Shown here piece after piece: positions 26,798-37,224 of a DNA stretch of 64,000 bases. The stretch is from assembly GCF_010993965.1 (NCBI RefSeq), contig NZ_WIXM01000007.1, positions 107,323 through 171,322 of the forward strand. The letters run 5' to 3'. The position numbers and the translations under genes are program-made. Positions within the stretch are counted from its first letter, which is position 1; every line of letters begins with the position of its first letter. Origin of the DNA: Gracilibacillus sp. YIM 98692. GTDB lineage: Bacteria; Bacillota; Bacilli; Bacillales; Amphibacillaceae. The notes under the pieces are model-generated. The model had not been told where the DNA came from. It searched no databases and saw only the letters and a program-made list of their open reading frames with translations.

Positions 26798-27807
26798 TTT
26801 GCCTCTTCATTTTTTCTTGTTAATGTGCTCGCTATATGCTCTTGTAATTGGTAATGAAACATTAATTTACGATATTCTCTTTCTAACATTATAACACTAT
26901 CTATTTGAGGAGTTGTTACCTCTACATCCATATAAGAGTGTATACATTGAAGCCATGAATCTGGAGATAATAGCTCCATAACCAATAGACTTTTCTCAAA
27001 ATCAGAGATAGGAAGGTATCTACCATAAACATCAAACGCTTCCGTGACCTTAGGTAAATCTATATCGTGGAAGGATCCTATATGAGAGAAATAAAGAACT
27101 AAATCATGTATAGCAGGGGCAAAGTGAGCATATTCCCAATTCAATAAATAGGTTTGATCATAAGTGGAAACAAAGTGTGTAAGCTTAAGATTACCGTGAC
27201 ATAGGCTATAGTTCATGTCAGCAGTTTCACCTAATGTTTCAAAGTGAATCTCCTGCCAATGATCTAACTGATACAAAAGAAAATCTATATCACGATACGT
27301 CATGCACACTTGTAGTTCAAATGGAGACATAAACCTTTTCGCCTCAAAATAACGAACATACTGCAATAGTTGTTCACGAAATATTTGGGTTTGATTTCGG
27401 TAATATTCTTGATAGGATTCTTGACTGTTTTTAATGGATGAAAGGTCGTGTTTATGAATGGTGGCAGCATGTAATTTGCCTAAGCTGTGAAAAAGGGATG
27501 CATACTCATGTGAAGGTCTATCTAATGCATGGTTTTCCACCCAGGGCATCAAATAATAGATGTTTTCATCCTCAGCATAAAATGGCATTTGTTGATTGGT
27601 TAAATAGACTGGTACAAAGCCATATATTTGTTGCTGTTGGATATATTGGTATAATGCTAGCCATCGTCCAATCGATTCCTTGGTCAAATGAGAATGCTTT
27701 AATGCATAATTTTGTGATCTTGTTTGAATTTTATATACTCTATTTGTCACTTGATATATTTCTATCGGTTCAATCTCATAAGCTTTTGCTAGTTGTTTCC
27801 AATCCAT
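26794..27807 (-). CDS. ysxE: Spore coat-associated kinase-fold protein YsxE (CotS family)
   Basis: The 337-aa protein has the aminoglycoside phosphotransferase-like fold (IYQVTNRVYKIQTRSQNYALKHS, YYLMPWVENHALDRPSHEY). The catalytic-loop HGD of active enzymes reads HGN (LCHGNLKLTHF), and the metal-binding Asp position reads N (LLNWEYAHF). It may therefore be a pseudokinase. In B. subtilis ysxE lies beside spoVID, as here, and the product is a coat-layer protein. ATG 27807 follows GGAGGGG by five bases. Confidence 0.85.
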   Translation of the reverse strand: MDWKQLAKAYEIEPIEIYQVTNRVYKIQTRSQNYALKHSHLTKESIGRWLALYQYIQQQQIYGFVPVYLTNQQMPFYAEDENIYYLMPWVENHALDRPSHEYASLFHSLGKLHAATIHKHDLSSIKNSQESYQEYYRNQTQIFREQLLQYVRYFEAKRFMSPFELQVCMTYRDIDFLLYQLDHWQEIHFETLGETADMNYSLCHGNLKLTHFVSTYDQTYLLNWEYAHFAPAIHDLVLYFSHIGSFHDIDLPKVTEAFDVYGRYLPISDFEKSLLVMELLSPDSWLQCIHSYMDVEVTTPQIDSVIMLEREYRKLMFHYQLQEHIASTLTRKNEEAN

Positions 27808-27878
27808 ATACACCCCTCCATCAGTTCTTTATTCATATAAAACACTTGGCTTATACATTATTACAATTAAGAAACGCT

Positions 27879-28165
27879 GTTTTCTAAAAGATTGTTATTT
27901 TTCTAATTGCGCAATATCCATAAACTGTGCAGTAACTTTGGGGAAGTTTTCCTCCGCTTGTCTCGATGAGTGCGTAATCGGCTGCGGAAAAACACTCGCT
28001 TTCCGGGGGCAGCACCTCAGCCAGGGGGCTACTTGAAATAACACCTTTGCTCCCTTGCACCGAGGAAGCTGAAGCGTTGCCCGCGGAAAGCGAAGTATAT
28101 TTCCGAAGCGTCATTTAAACTCTCACCCTACAGTATTGCGCAGTTTGGTTCTATTGTGTAGTAAA
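27879..28165. repeat. Second copy of the GC-rich intergenic repeat
   Basis: It shares 52 identical bases (28060-28111) with 3095-3146, the left flank motif gttttctaaaagattgtt, and a diverged right flank (cagtattgcgc). Its ends are inverted: CGCTTTCCGGGGGCA near 28000 against TGCCCGCGGAAAGCG near 28080. The middle differs from the first locus and it holds a single element rather than two. It sits between ysxE and spoVID and encodes nothing credible. Confidence 0.75.
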
Positions 28166-28279
28166 AACACAAAGAATACGAAAAGATACTTAATGAAAAA
28201 CTTGATCCAACACCGTCTATTTCACATATACGCCAACAATAAAACCTATATGCTAACGCAGTTGTTATGTTAAAGAAAA

Positions 28280-28306
28280 AATCCCTTGTTGCTAATGCAA
28301 GGGATT
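28280..28306 (-). terminator. Terminator after spoVID
   Basis: AATCCCTTG pairs with CAAGGGATT over 9 bp and is followed by TTTTTTCTTT on the minus strand, nine bases beyond the spoVID stop. ysxE, which follows on the same strand, therefore probably has another promoter or depends on read-through. Confidence 0.75.
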
Positions 28307-28314
28307 GTCATGTT

Positions 28315-29412
28315 TTATTCTTCTATCGAGATAGGAATATAGATTAATTGTCCAGGTGTAATGTCTTCATCATCTAAACGATTCGTTCGCATAATCTGCC
28401 TAGCCGAAACGCCGTACTTTTCAGCAATTTCATTCATATGATCACTTGGTTGAACAATGTATAGCTTTAGCCTGCTATAAGCAGATTCTTCTTCATCCGT
28501 AAATATATTTAATAAATATGAGGAGTCCTCTTCTGAGGCTTCGGATCTGCTTTTTAATTGTATCACTTCTTCTACTGGTTCTTCTTCCAGTTCGTCATCT
28601 TCTTCTACAATTGGTGTTTCCGGATCGTTACTCAGATATTCTTCCTCTCTTGTAATTTCATCTTGGAAATCTTGCTCTGCTCCTTCTTGTTTTGCAAGTT
28701 CTAATTCCTCTTGGTTTTGTTCATCCGAATAGTCCATATCATCACCTGCTTCATCCATTATTCTTCCATCTGATATACTCTCACCAGTTTGTTCCTCATA
28801 CACCTCTTCACTCCATTTCTCTTCCTCTTCTTCACTTTCTCTATTTTCCGAAACCGATAAAATATTCTCCTCGTTTTCTTGTTGTTGCTTTGGATCACCC
28901 TCAGTTTGTTCCTCTACTACAAATTCAAATTCTCCATCCTCAAGCCTTCCTTCTCTATCATTTGTAAAAGCTTCCAACGACTCGTCATCATGTTCTTCTG
29001 TAAGCCCATAAATAGCTAATGTAGCTTCGATCTTCATTTCTTGGTCAGATGGTAACTGATAATCAAAATAATCTACTTCTACCGAGACATCCTTCGGTGA
29101 TGCTACCCTATCCATCGGAATCGTAATATCCACTAAGAGTTTATGAAAAAACTCACAGACACTCTCTGAGACGGAATCTACTCTTTCCACATAGGTGAGA
29201 TTTCTATTATCATTTTCTCCTAATCTATCTTGTAAATCCTCATCTTTTACATACTCCCCTTTTAATTCCATAACCCCTCGAATGGAAAGCGTATCATCTA
29301 ATTCCTCAACAGACATAACCGGCTCTAAACCTATCCCTAGCATTTCTTTGATTTTTTGATCATGATGAAATGCAATCTCTTCGTTTACATCAAAATGAAA
29401 TGGTGATTGCAA
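28315..29412 (-). CDS. spoVID: Spore coat morphogenetic protein SpoVID (LysM domain)
   Basis: The 365-aa protein has an N-terminal beta-rich domain, a very acidic middle (about residues 140-310, long runs of E/D) and a C-terminal LysM domain (LYIVQPSDHMNEIAEKYGVSARQIMRTNRL). SpoVID encases the forespore and recruits inner coat proteins such as SafA. TTG 29412 lies seven bases after GGAGGAAGGAGG, while an ATG at 29457 has no site and falls at the likely transcript start; so TTG is preferred. Position next to ysxE and hemL matches B. subtilis. Confidence 0.9.
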   Translation of the reverse strand: MQSPFHFDVNEEIAFHHDQKIKEMLGIGLEPVMSVEELDDTLSIRGVMELKGEYVKDEDLQDRLGENDNRNLTYVERVDSVSESVCEFFHKLLVDITIPMDRVASPKDVSVEVDYFDYQLPSDQEMKIEATLAIYGLTEEHDDESLEAFTNDREGRLEDGEFEFVVEEQTEGDPKQQQENEENILSVSENRESEEEEEKWSEEVYEEQTGESISDGRIMDEAGDDMDYSDEQNQEELELAKQEGAEQDFQDEITREEEYLSNDPETPIVEEDDELEEEPVEEVIQLKSRSEASEEDSSYLLNIFTDEEESAYSRLKLYIVQPSDHMNEIAEKYGVSARQIMRTNRLDDEDITPGQLIYIPISIEE

Positions 29413-29460
29413 AATACTTCCTCCTTCCTCCTTGCTCAAACGTACTAGCATTTCCATAAA

Positions 29461-29489
29461 AATATATGTACAAAGCTGGTTATTTATGA
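29461..29489 (-). promoter_or_regulatory. Candidate sigma-E promoter of spoVID
   Basis: TCATAAA (29489-29483) and CATATATT (29468-29461) are separated by 14 bp on the minus strand. Two mismatches occur in each box against KMATATT and CATACAMT. SpoVID is a sigma-E gene in B. subtilis. Transcription would begin near 29455, downstream of most of the hemL terminator. Confidence 0.4.
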
Positions 29490-29493
29490 ATAA

Positions 29494-29532
29494 AAAAACT
29501 TGCTAAGGTGCTTTAGACCTTAGCAAGTTTTT
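29494..29532. terminator. Strong terminator between hemL and spoVID
   Basis: A perfect 16-bp stem (AAAAACTTGCTAAGGT with its complement) and 7-base loop with A/T tracts on both sides. On the minus strand it ends the hemAXCDBL transcript before the spoVID promoter. Confidence 0.85.
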
Positions 29533-29663
29533 CTTACCGTATAGGAATGTATAAATTATCAGCAAGGAAGTTATCACGGCGTAGTGGGCAATTTTAGGAA
29601 TATAGATAAGCGCATCTAGGCTATCGCGCTGCGCCTAAAGGCTTGGCTGAACCTGAGTTTTCT

Positions 29664-30956
29664 TTAAGATTGCTTCAATTTTGAAAAAGCTTTATCTGCT
29701 GCTTGAATAGTTTTTTCAATGTCTTCATCTGTATGAGAAGTAGATAAGAACAATCCTTCAAATTGAGATGGCGGAAGGAAAATACCTTCTTCAATCATAC
29801 TGCGGTAGTAGGCTGCAAAAGCTTCAACGTTGGAGCTGCTAGCAGAATCATAATTGATGACTGGCTGATCTGCAAAAAAGATACCAACCATTGAACCAGC
29901 TCTGTTAATTTGAATGGAAACTTGATGTTTTTCCGCTGCCATTTGATAACCTTCCACTAACCGATCTACTTTTTCATTAATTTCTTGATAAGCTTCTTTC
30001 GTCATTTGTTTTAAAGTCTCTAAACCTGCAGTCATTGCTAAAGGGTTACCGGATAGAGTTCCAGCTTGATAAATATCACCGGTTGGTGCAACGTTCTCCA
30101 TAATCTCTCTTTTTCCACCATATGCTCCAACAGGCAATCCTCCACCGATTACTTTTCCCAGGCAAGTTAAATCCGGTGTCACATCAAAATGTCCTTGCGC
30201 ACAATGATAGCCTACACGAAACCCAGTCATGACTTCATCAAAAATGAGCAAAGTATCATGATCGGTAGTAATCTCACGTAGTTGCTGTAAAAATGCTTCT
30301 TGAGGCGGAACTACTCCCATATTACCTGATACTGGTTCTACAATAACAGCCGCAATGTCATCTCCAAACTGTTCAAAAGCATAACGCACACTTTCCATAT
30401 CATTGTAAGGAACTGTTATTGTATGTTCTGCTACACTTTTCGGAACTCCAGGGCTATCTGGTAATCCTAATGTTGCTACACCAGATCCAGCTTTAATTAA
30501 TAAAGAATCACCATGTCCATGATAATTTCCTTCAAATTTTAAAATTTTGTTTTTCCCTGTATATCCTCTTGCTAATCGTAATGCACTCATCGTTGCTTCT
30601 GTCCCTGAATTAACCATCCGAACCATTTCAATAGATGGAACACGATCAATCACTAACTTTGCTAGCTCGTTCTCTAATCTAGTTGGTGCTCCAAAACTTG
30701 TCCCTTTCTCTGTTACTTTCTTTAGTTTCTCCACGACATGTTCATTGGCATGACCAAGTATTAATGGCCCCCAACTCAACACATAATCAATATATTCATT
30801 GCCATCAATATCAATTATTTTAGAACCTTTTCCATTTTCCATAAAAATCGGATCGAGGCCTACTGATTTAAAAGCACGAACAGGGGAGTTTACTCCGCCA
30901 GGCATTAAATCGACTGCTTCTTTATAAGCATCTATTGATTGTTGATTTGCTACCAT
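29664..30956 (-). CDS. hemL: Glutamate-1-semialdehyde 2,1-aminomutase
   Basis: This 430-aa PLP-dependent class III aminotransferase fold enzyme converts glutamate-1-semialdehyde to 5-aminolevulinate. Markers are [26 protein letters not shown], the PLP lysine in [17 protein letters not shown], and [15 protein letters not shown]. It is the last gene of the hemAXCDBL operon, 18 bp after hemB. Full length and normal motifs. Confidence 0.97.
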   Translation of the reverse strand: MVANQQSIDAYKEAVDLMPGGVNSPVRAFKSVGLDPIFMENGKGSKIIDIDGNEYIDYVLSWGPLILGHANEHVVEKLKKVTEKGTSFGAPTRLENELAKLVIDRVPSIEMVRMVNSGTEATMSALRLARGYTGKNKILKFEGNYHGHGDSLLIKAGSGVATLGLPDSPGVPKSVAEHTITVPYNDMESVRYAFEQFGDDIAAVIVEPVSGNMGVVPPQEAFLQQLREITTDHDTLLIFDEVMTGFRVGYHCAQGHFDVTPDLTCLGKVIGGGLPVGAYGGKREIMENVAPTGDIYQAGTLSGNPLAMTAGLETLKQMTKEAYQEINEKVDRLVEGYQMAAEKHQVSIQINRAGSMVGIFFADQPVINYDSASSSNVEAFAAYYRSMIEEGIFLPPSQFEGLFLSTSHTDEDIEKTIQAADKAFSKLKQS

Positions 30957-30974
30957 GATTTCTCACCTTCCTGA

Positions 30975-31958
30975 TTAATGATCTTCTTTTAACCATTTTG
31001 CTACATCTTTTGCAAAATAAGTAATAATAATATCTGCACCAGCACGTTTCATTGCTGTTAATTTTTCTAATACAACAGCTTGTTCATCGATCCAACCATT
31101 GAGGCTGGCCGCTTTTATCATCGAATATTCGCCACTTACATTATAAGCAACAACTGGTACTGGATGTTGATTTTTAACATCCCGAATAATATCCATATAA
31201 GATAATGCTGGCTTTACTATTAAAAAGTCAGCTCCTTCGTCCATATCTGATTGTGCTTCTCTCAATGCTTCTAAGCGATTAGCCGGGTCCATTTGATACG
31301 TTTTTCTATCGCCAAATTGCGGTGTGCTGTCTGCAGCGTCACGGAACGGACCATAAAAAGCTGAAGCATATTTAACTGCATAGGACATGATTGGAGTATC
31401 CGTAAAACCAGCCTCATCTAATCCTTGACGAATGGCTGCTACAAAACCATCCATCATATTAGATGGTGCAATAATATCCGCACCTGCTTGTGCTTGAGTC
31501 ACAGCAGTTTTTACATGTAATGGGAGTGACTTATCATTATCTACATCTTGCTGATGAATCACGCCGCAGTGGCCGTGTGATGTATATTCACAAAGACATG
31601 TATCTGCGATAACCAGCAATTCATCCGTTTTTTCTTTGATTTGGCGGATGGCTTGTTGGACAATCCCTTCTTGATCATAAGCCCCTGATCCTACTTCATC
31701 TTTTTCTTTTGGTACACCAAACAGCAAAACAGATGGTATACCTAAATCCAGTAACTCATCTATTTCTTGATCTAAATAGTCTAATGAAATTTGAAATACC
31801 CCTGGCATGGATGGTACTTCATTTTTAATTTGATCCCCTTCCACAATAAATAATGGGTAAACCAAATCTTCTTTATGTAATATAGTTTCTCTTACAAAAG
31901 ACCGCATCGTACGTGAATGACGCAGCTTACGGTGTCGCCTAAAGTCTAGATTAGTCAT
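30975..31958 (-). CDS. hemB: Delta-aminolevulinic acid dehydratase (porphobilinogen synthase)
   Basis: The 327-aa TIM-barrel enzyme condenses two 5-aminolevulinates into porphobilinogen. The zinc-binding cysteines are in [15 protein letters not shown]. The two Schiff-base lysines are in [16 protein letters not shown] and [14 protein letters not shown]. Its ATG overlaps the hemD stop (ATGA). Confidence 0.97.
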   Translation of the reverse strand: MTNLDFRRHRKLRHSRTMRSFVRETILHKEDLVYPLFIVEGDQIKNEVPSMPGVFQISLDYLDQEIDELLDLGIPSVLLFGVPKEKDEVGSGAYDQEGIVQQAIRQIKEKTDELLVIADTCLCEYTSHGHCGVIHQQDVDNDKSLPLHVKTAVTQAQAGADIIAPSNMMDGFVAAIRQGLDEAGFTDTPIMSYAVKYASAFYGPFRDAADSTPQFGDRKTYQMDPANRLEALREAQSDMDEGADFLIVKPALSYMDIIRDVKNQHPVPVVAYNVSGEYSMIKAASLNGWIDEQAVVLEKLTAMKRAGADIIITYFAKDVAKWLKEDH

Positions 31959-32746
31959 CGATTCTCACCTTTTCTTTCTTCGTATTGAACATATTCCACT
32001 AATACTTTAATCATATCTACTGTGGTGAAACGATTTGGATAAACAACACGCTGATATCCGTTAGCTTCAAGATGATTGGCAGTTGTTTTTCCAATCGCTA
32101 CACATATAAGCTTTTGCTTAACGACTGGTAATAAAGCCGCATCCATCAAATGATCAAATTGATCGACAATAGAAGGACTTGTGAAAAAGCATGCATCTAT
32201 ATTTTGATCAGCAAATAATCGATGCAATGTCTCTTTCCCTTCCATATTCTTTATTGTACGATAAAGGACGACCCTTTGAAAATCGACTTGCTTTTTGGTT
32301 AATAGATTTGGTATCTCTTCACGTGCTCTATTTCCACAAATCAAAGCGATTCGTTGATTACTGCCATAACGATCTAAGAATTCACTCACCATGGAAGAAC
32401 CTTGAAACACACTCGGTTGAAAGTCAACTTGCAACCCTATTTCCATCAGCTTATTGGCTGTTTTTTCACCTACTGCAGCTATTTTACAAGAAGGATGAAT
32501 GGACAAGCTCTCGATATACTGTTGAAAGAAATCCACTGCGTTCCCACTAGTGAAAAATAGCCAATCTGTAGTTTGATCTAGTTGCCTCATGGTATTGTCC
32601 AAGCTACTTGAGAGAATAGGCTCAAACCGAAGAAGAGGTACATGATAGGGAATAGCCCCTGTTTGTTTTAACAAATCCATAAGAGGTGCTGCTTTTCGCT
32701 CATCTCTTGTAATCAATACCCTCTTCCCAGTTAAAGGAAAAGTCAT
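31955..32746 (-). CDS. hemD: Uroporphyrinogen-III synthase
   Basis: The 263-aa two-lobe protein has [13 protein letters not shown] at the start, [14 protein letters not shown], and [12 protein letters not shown] with [16 protein letters not shown] near the end, the typical HEM4 pattern. It closes and inverts ring D of hydroxymethylbilane. It overlaps hemC upstream and hemB downstream by 4 bp each. Confidence 0.93.
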   Translation of the reverse strand: MTFPLTGKRVLITRDERKAAPLMDLLKQTGAIPYHVPLLRFEPILSSSLDNTMRQLDQTTDWLFFTSGNAVDFFQQYIESLSIHPSCKIAAVGEKTANKLMEIGLQVDFQPSVFQGSSMVSEFLDRYGSNQRIALICGNRAREEIPNLLTKKQVDFQRVVLYRTIKNMEGKETLHRLFADQNIDACFFTSPSIVDQFDHLMDAALLPVVKQKLICVAIGKTTANHLEANGYQRVVYPNRFTTVDMIKVLVEYVQYEERKGENR

Positions 32747-33678
32747 CCTTGTTCATTCTCTTCTATCGCTTCATCCACTAACTCCTGAGCACCTTGCGCT
32801 TTTAACTTCTCCGCTGCAAATTTCCCAACTTCTTTTGGATCTTTACCAGTTACGACTTCTTTCAATACTGTCTTTCCATCTGTACTTGCTACTAATGCAG
32901 TTAATACAATCTCATCACCATCTAAATAAGCATAACCGCCAATCGGTACTTGGCAGCCGCCGTTTAATAAATGTAAGAAAGTACGTTCAGCGGTTACCGT
33001 TTTCGTTGTATAGTCATCATTAATTTTTTGAAGCATCTCTAGTAACTCCGTATCATCTTCGCGGCATTCGATTGCTAAAGCCCCTTGCCCTACAGCAGGA
33101 ACACATACTTCTGGCTCTAAATATTCTGTTACGATATCTTCACTCCAGCCCATTCGCTTCAGACCTGCTGTAGCCAAAATAATCGCATCAAAATTCTCTT
33201 CTTTTAATTTGCGTAATCTCGTTTCAATGTTACCGCGTATCCAATGAATTTTTAAGTCTGGCCTTGCTGCTAAAATTTGGGAACCTCGTCTTAAACTACT
33301 TGTTCCAACTACCGAACCAGGTTTTAAATCTTCTAAAGGAACATGGTCATTGGAAATAAAAGCATCTCGATGATCCTCTCGCTCAGGTATAGAACCTATG
33401 ATTAATCCTTCTGGCATCACCGCTGGCATATCTTTCATGCTATGAACAGCAAAGTCAATTTCATGATCATACATTGCTTGTTCAATTTCTTTGACAAAAA
33501 GGCCTTTCCCGCCCACTTTAGAGAGTGTAACATCTAATATTTTATCCCCTTTTGTCACGATCTTCTTAATTTCAAAGTCATATTGATCTCCAACATGTTT
33601 TTTCAGTTGTTCAATTACCCATTCTGACTGTGTCATAGCAAGGTTACTTCGCCTTGACCCAATTACAATTTTACGCAT
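32743..33678 (-). CDS. hemC: Hydroxymethylbilane synthase (porphobilinogen deaminase)
   Basis: The 311-aa enzyme polymerises four porphobilinogens. [15 protein letters not shown] is the N-terminal signature, [24 protein letters not shown] and [10 protein letters not shown] follow, and the dipyrromethane cofactor Cys is in [11 protein letters not shown]. It overlaps hemD by 4 bp. Confidence 0.97.
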   Translation of the reverse strand: MRKIVIGSRRSNLAMTQSEWVIEQLKKHVGDQYDFEIKKIVTKGDKILDVTLSKVGGKGLFVKEIEQAMYDHEIDFAVHSMKDMPAVMPEGLIIGSIPEREDHRDAFISNDHVPLEDLKPGSVVGTSSLRRGSQILAARPDLKIHWIRGNIETRLRKLKEENFDAIILATAGLKRMGWSEDIVTEYLEPEVCVPAVGQGALAIECREDDTELLEMLQKINDDYTTKTVTAERTFLHLLNGGCQVPIGGYAYLDGDEIVLTALVASTDGKTVLKEVVTGKDPKEVGKFAAEKLKAQGAQELVDEAIEENEQG

Positions 33679-33702
33679 GCGACATGCTCCTCTCTACATC
33701 TA

Positions 33703-34521
33703 TTAAAAGTGAAAATTCGATAAAGTGTTAAATAAAAAAAAGTTAATCAATAAAACAAAAAAAGATAATACATTAAGTCTTAAGATAGCTTTCCCACGAT
33801 AATTACCTTGTACTCTCATAAATAAGTACCAGCTATAAATAAGAAAAACAAAAATAGAGCCAACTGTTTTACTATCTCCCCAGTAAAATTCAGCGCCGCT
33901 CATATACGCCCATACAACACCTAGAATAATAGAGATAATAAGTAACGGTACAGCTAAAACGATAATCTGAAAGGCACGTTTTTCTAAACCTTCTAAATCT
34001 TGAAAACGCCGAAGCCAATTATACCCTTTCTTCGACTTTAAGAGCTTATACTGCATAAAGAACAAACATGCAAGTATAAAAGAAACCGTAAACAGGCCAT
34101 AAGAAAGAAGAGCTAACATAATATGGGCTGCTAAGATTTCATTCAGCACATTCGGTATTTGTGTTGCATCCACAATTTGTGTCGACCGTATCGTGTGCAG
34201 AATCATGACAATAAAGCCGAATATACTCATAAAAAACATAAAAAACTCAAGTTTAAAGAAATAGTGTACAGATAATGAAAAGGTAATAACCATCCAAGTA
34301 TACGTATACAAACCATCATTAAATGTTTGAACTGGGAAAGAGGATGTTAGGACTATTTCTGTTAATAAAAAAATGGTTTGAATAACCCAAACCATTGAAA
34401 GAAACCAGAAAGCAATACGGTTTGCTTTCTGATTATGGTAAAGAAAATCTATAAAATAAAAAATAACACTAAGTCCATAGAAAATTAACATGCCTTCTTG
34501 AATAAAACGTTCTGCAAACAT
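33703..34521 (-). CDS. hemX: HemX membrane protein (CcsA/CcmC-like fold)
   Basis: The 272-aa protein has about eight spans and the pattern of the cytochrome c assembly fold (AAHIMLALLSYGLFTVSFILACLFFMQYKLL, SIILGVVWAYMSGAEFYWGDSKTVGS). In B. subtilis HemX lowers HemA abundance. It sits 18 bp downstream of hemA. Confidence 0.92.
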   Translation of the reverse strand: MFAERFIQEGMLIFYGLSVIFYFIDFLYHNQKANRIAFWFLSMVWVIQTIFLLTEIVLTSSFPVQTFNDGLYTYTWMVITFSLSVHYFFKLEFFMFFMSIFGFIVMILHTIRSTQIVDATQIPNVLNEILAAHIMLALLSYGLFTVSFILACLFFMQYKLLKSKKGYNWLRRFQDLEGLEKRAFQIIVLAVPLLIISIILGVVWAYMSGAEFYWGDSKTVGSIFVFLIYSWYLFMRVQGNYRGKAILRLNVLSFFVLLINFFLFNTLSNFHF

Positions 34522-34539
34522 AAAGGAATACCTTCCTTT

Positions 34540-35901
34540 TTACGAAGTAGACACCTGATGCAACTTCTGATATTTAGCTTGATTTGTTTTTTTATTGCTG
34601 TTTTCAGAAAAAACTTTCACACTATCTCCTTCAATTTCATCCTCTATATCGAAGATCTTTTTAAAGAGTCCAAGAGCTTCTTCCGCATCCTGTTGACCTG
34701 CTAATTCTTTTGCTTGTAGAATCGGTTGCTTTAACAATTGATTCACAATACTTTTCGTATGTTTATTTAAGACTTTTCGTTCACGTTCTGTTAAGTTAGG
34801 CATCTTTCTTTCAATACTTTTCATCGTATCTTGTTGAATGGTTAAAGCTTGCTCACGTAATGCTGTAATAACAGGTACAACACCTAACGTTTGAATCCAA
34901 TGATTAAATGCTACAATCTCTTCCTCAATCCATAACTCTATGGTTTGGGCAGCTTCTTTTCTAGCTTCTAAATTGGCAACAACTACATCTTGCAAATCAT
35001 CTATATCATATAAGAACACATCTTCCAGTTCAGCTAACTTTGGATCAAAATCTCTTGGTACTGCAATATCAACTAAGAACAAAGGTCTGCCTTTTCGCTG
35101 TTTTTCAATGGACTGATAAGAATCTTTTTGAACCATATATTGGTTCGCGCCAGTTGAACTAATCACGATATCAGCATCAATTAAAAGTTCACCTAAAGCC
35201 TCTGTTGAACGAGCATCCCCATTAAATTTATCAGCAAGATCTTCTGCCTTTTCCACTGTACGATTCACCACGGTTATTTTTTCCGCACCTGAACCGTATA
35301 AGTTTTTAGCTGCTAATTCTCCCATCTTGCCAGCACCAATAATGACAATATGCTTACTCTTAAGCTCCGTAAAGATTTTCTTAGCTAGTTCTACTGCCGC
35401 ATAACTTACAGAAACAGCATTTTCATTAATATTTGTTTCACGCTGACTGCGTTTACCAATTGTAATGGCTTGCTTAAACAACTCATTAAATACCGTTCCA
35501 GTAACCTTATTTTCTTGTGCCTGTAAAAAGCTTTGTTTGACTTGGCCAAGGATTTGCGTCTCACCCATGATCATGGATTCTAATCCACATATTAAACGAA
35601 ATAAATGTTCTACGGCTGCTTCGTTTTCATATATGATCAAGTGTGGGGCAAACACTTCTTTATCAACATCAAACCAATCCGCTAAAAATTGCTTTAAAAA
35701 ATATCTCCCTGTATGAAGCTGGTCAACTACTGCATATATTTCTGTCCGATTACATGTCGATACAATAACATTTTCTAATATGCTTTTTCTCTCTTTTAAT
35801 TCGTTCATTGCCTCTGTCAAAGTATCTTCATGGAAAGCTAATTTTTCACGAACTTCGACAGGGGCTGTTTGATAGTTTATCCCTGCTGTTAATATGTGCA
35901 C
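34540..35901 (-). CDS. hemA: Glutamyl-tRNA reductase (GTG start)
   Basis: The 453-aa enzyme reduces charged tRNA-Glu to glutamate-1-semialdehyde, the first step of the C5 haem pathway. The catalytic Cys is in [12 protein letters not shown]. Other markers are [19 protein letters not shown] and the NADPH fold [18 protein letters not shown] 35901 has GGGGGT seven bases upstream and gives [21 protein letters not shown], the usual N-terminus; the frame extends five codons further without support. Confidence 0.96.
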   Translation of the reverse strand: MHILTAGINYQTAPVEVREKLAFHEDTLTEAMNELKERKSILENVIVSTCNRTEIYAVVDQLHTGRYFLKQFLADWFDVDKEVFAPHLIIYENEAAVEHLFRLICGLESMIMGETQILGQVKQSFLQAQENKVTGTVFNELFKQAITIGKRSQRETNINENAVSVSYAAVELAKKIFTELKSKHIVIIGAGKMGELAAKNLYGSGAEKITVVNRTVEKAEDLADKFNGDARSTEALGELLIDADIVISSTGANQYMVQKDSYQSIEKQRKGRPLFLVDIAVPRDFDPKLAELEDVFLYDIDDLQDVVVANLEARKEAAQTIELWIEEEIVAFNHWIQTLGVVPVITALREQALTIQQDTMKSIERKMPNLTERERKVLNKHTKSIVNQLLKQPILQAKELAGQQDAEEALGLFKKIFDIEDEIEGDSVKVFSENSNKKTNQAKYQKLHQVSTS

Positions 35902-35944
35902 AATATCTACCCCCAAAAAAACAAAAGCCTAGCATCTACCACCT

Positions 35945-35953
35945 ATTATAACA
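35945..35953 (-). promoter_or_regulatory. Extended -10 promoter element of hemA
   Basis: TGTTATAAT on the minus strand is a perfect extended -10 box, about 45 bases before the hemA GTG. The -35 is weak (TTATTC or CTTATT at 15-16 bp), which is common for extended -10 promoters. Confidence 0.5.
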
Positions 35954-36122
35954 TGTATTTTCTATGAATAAGTGATGAATTTATGAACAGTTTGATTATA
36001 AATATGATAAGATAACAAAGTGAGTATAATTTCATTTTCATACGTACTTTATCATACTCCTTACATTTTAGCAAGAAACCAATATAAATTAATAATCATT
36101 ATAATCTAGAGGAGTGACATGA

Positions 36123-36602
36123 TTGAAAGGAAATAAATTGTTTGCCTATATTTTAATTGGAATTGGAGTATATTTTCTTTTACAAGAATTACGCCTCCCC
36201 ATTATTACTGACTTTTATTCATGGCCTACTTTACTTATCTTATTAGGATTGGCTTTCTTATTTTATGCCTATTCATCCAAGGAATACAAACAAATATTTC
36301 CTGGCTTTATTCTGTTAGGTTTAGGTATTCATTTTCATGGATTGAATCACTATTCCTTTTGGATAGACCACTGGGCTATGTACCCACTCATCGTTGGAAT
36401 AGCATTCCTTCTCCGAAATACTAAAATCAAAGGAGGATTGCTTCCAGGGCTTATATTAGTTGGAATTTCATTATTTGCCATTTTTGCAAACCAAAAGCCT
36501 GGATGGTTTCAATGGGGAAATAGAATCATTTATTGGATAGAACAATTTTGGCCTGCTCTGTTAATTGGATTAGGTATCTACTTATTGGTAAAACGAAAAT
36601 AA
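36123..36602 (+). CDS. Small LiaI/LiaF-like transmembrane-domain protein
   Basis: The 159-aa protein has six short hydrophobic segments in three repeated pairs (AYILIGIGVYFLLQEL, LLILLGLAFLFYAYS, GFILLGLGIHFHGLN, LIVGIAFLLR, GLILVGISLFAIFAN, LLIGLGIYLLVKRK). The recurring LxGLGI pattern matches the LiaI/LiaF-type transmembrane region (DUF5668 type), without a soluble LiaF domain. TTG 36123 follows GAGGAG by eight bases. It lies divergent from hemA and convergent with engB. Function unknown; a link to envelope stress is only a family guess. Confidence 0.7.
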   Translation: MKGNKLFAYILIGIGVYFLLQELRLPIITDFYSWPTLLILLGLAFLFYAYSSKEYKQIFPGFILLGLGIHFHGLNHYSFWIDHWAMYPLIVGIAFLLRNTKIKGGLLPGLILVGISLFAIFANQKPGWFQWGNRIIYWIEQFWPALLIGLGIYLLVKRK

Positions 36603-36634
36603 CCGCTTCTTTCTCTATATAGAAAGGAGCGGTT
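36601..36634. terminator. Bidirectional terminator between the membrane protein gene and engB
   Basis: AACCGCTTCTTTCT pairs with AGAAAGGAGCGGTT over 14 positions with one T-G wobble. It begins in the stop codon of the plus-strand gene and ends five bases before the engB stop. Confidence 0.75.
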
Positions 36635-36639
36635 TAGGT

Positions 36640-37224
36640 TTACGATATCTTGGACCTAATATGATGCCAAGCATCCTCTTTTCCTACTCCTGTTTCAGCA
36701 GAAAATGGAATGACTGTATCTTCAGGCTCTAGTTCTAAAGTATCAACGACTCGTTTTATATAAGTTCCCTTTTTATTCTTTGGAATCTTATCTAACTTTG
36801 TAGCGATAACGATGACAGGCAGTTCATAATACTTTAAGAAATCATACATCATGACATCATCTTCAGTTGGTTTATGACGAAGATCAACAACTAAAACAGT
36901 TGCTCTCAACGTATCCCTTAAGGAAAAATATTCTTCCATCATTTGTCCCCATTTTTCCCTTTCCTTTTTAGAAACCTTGGCATAGCCATATCCTGGAACA
37001 TCGACGAAATAAAACTGCTGGTTGATTTTATAAAAATTTAATGTTTGTGTTTTCCCTGGTTTAGAAGAAGTCCTAGCTAAATTTTTTCGATTGATTAACT
37101 TATTAATAAAAGATGATTTACCAACATTGGATCTTCCCGCTAAAGCAATTTCAGGTAACCGATCATTGGGATATTGCTTTTCAGATACGGCACTTATAAT
37201 AATTTCTGCATCAGTTACTTTCAT
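36640..37224 (-). CDS. engB: Ribosome biogenesis GTPase EngB/YsxC
   Basis: The 194-aa TrmE-Era-like GTPase has G1 [10 protein letters not shown]3 [10 protein letters not shown] and G4 TKLDK. It is an essential 50S-assembly factor (YsxC in B. subtilis). It overlaps the end of lonA by 14 bp, the same gene order as B. subtilis. Confidence 0.96.
   Translation of the reverse strand: MKVTDAEIIISAVSEKQYPNDRLPEIALAGRSNVGKSSFINKLINRKNLARTSSKPGKTQTLNFYKINQQFYFVDVPGYGYAKVSKKEREKWGQMMEEYFSLRDTLRATVLVVDLRHKPTEDDVMMYDFLKYYELPVIVIATKLDKIPKNKKGTYIKRVVDTLELEPEDTVIPFSAETGVGKEDAWHHIRSKIS

Noticed and set aside
27884..28114. 76-codon minus-strand frame
   Set aside because: Same repeat family; composition follows the repeat and not a gene.
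36330..36430. Second frame on the plus strand inside the small membrane protein gene
   Set aside because: Shadow frame with no RBS; the main frame has the repeating hydrophobic pattern of a real protein.
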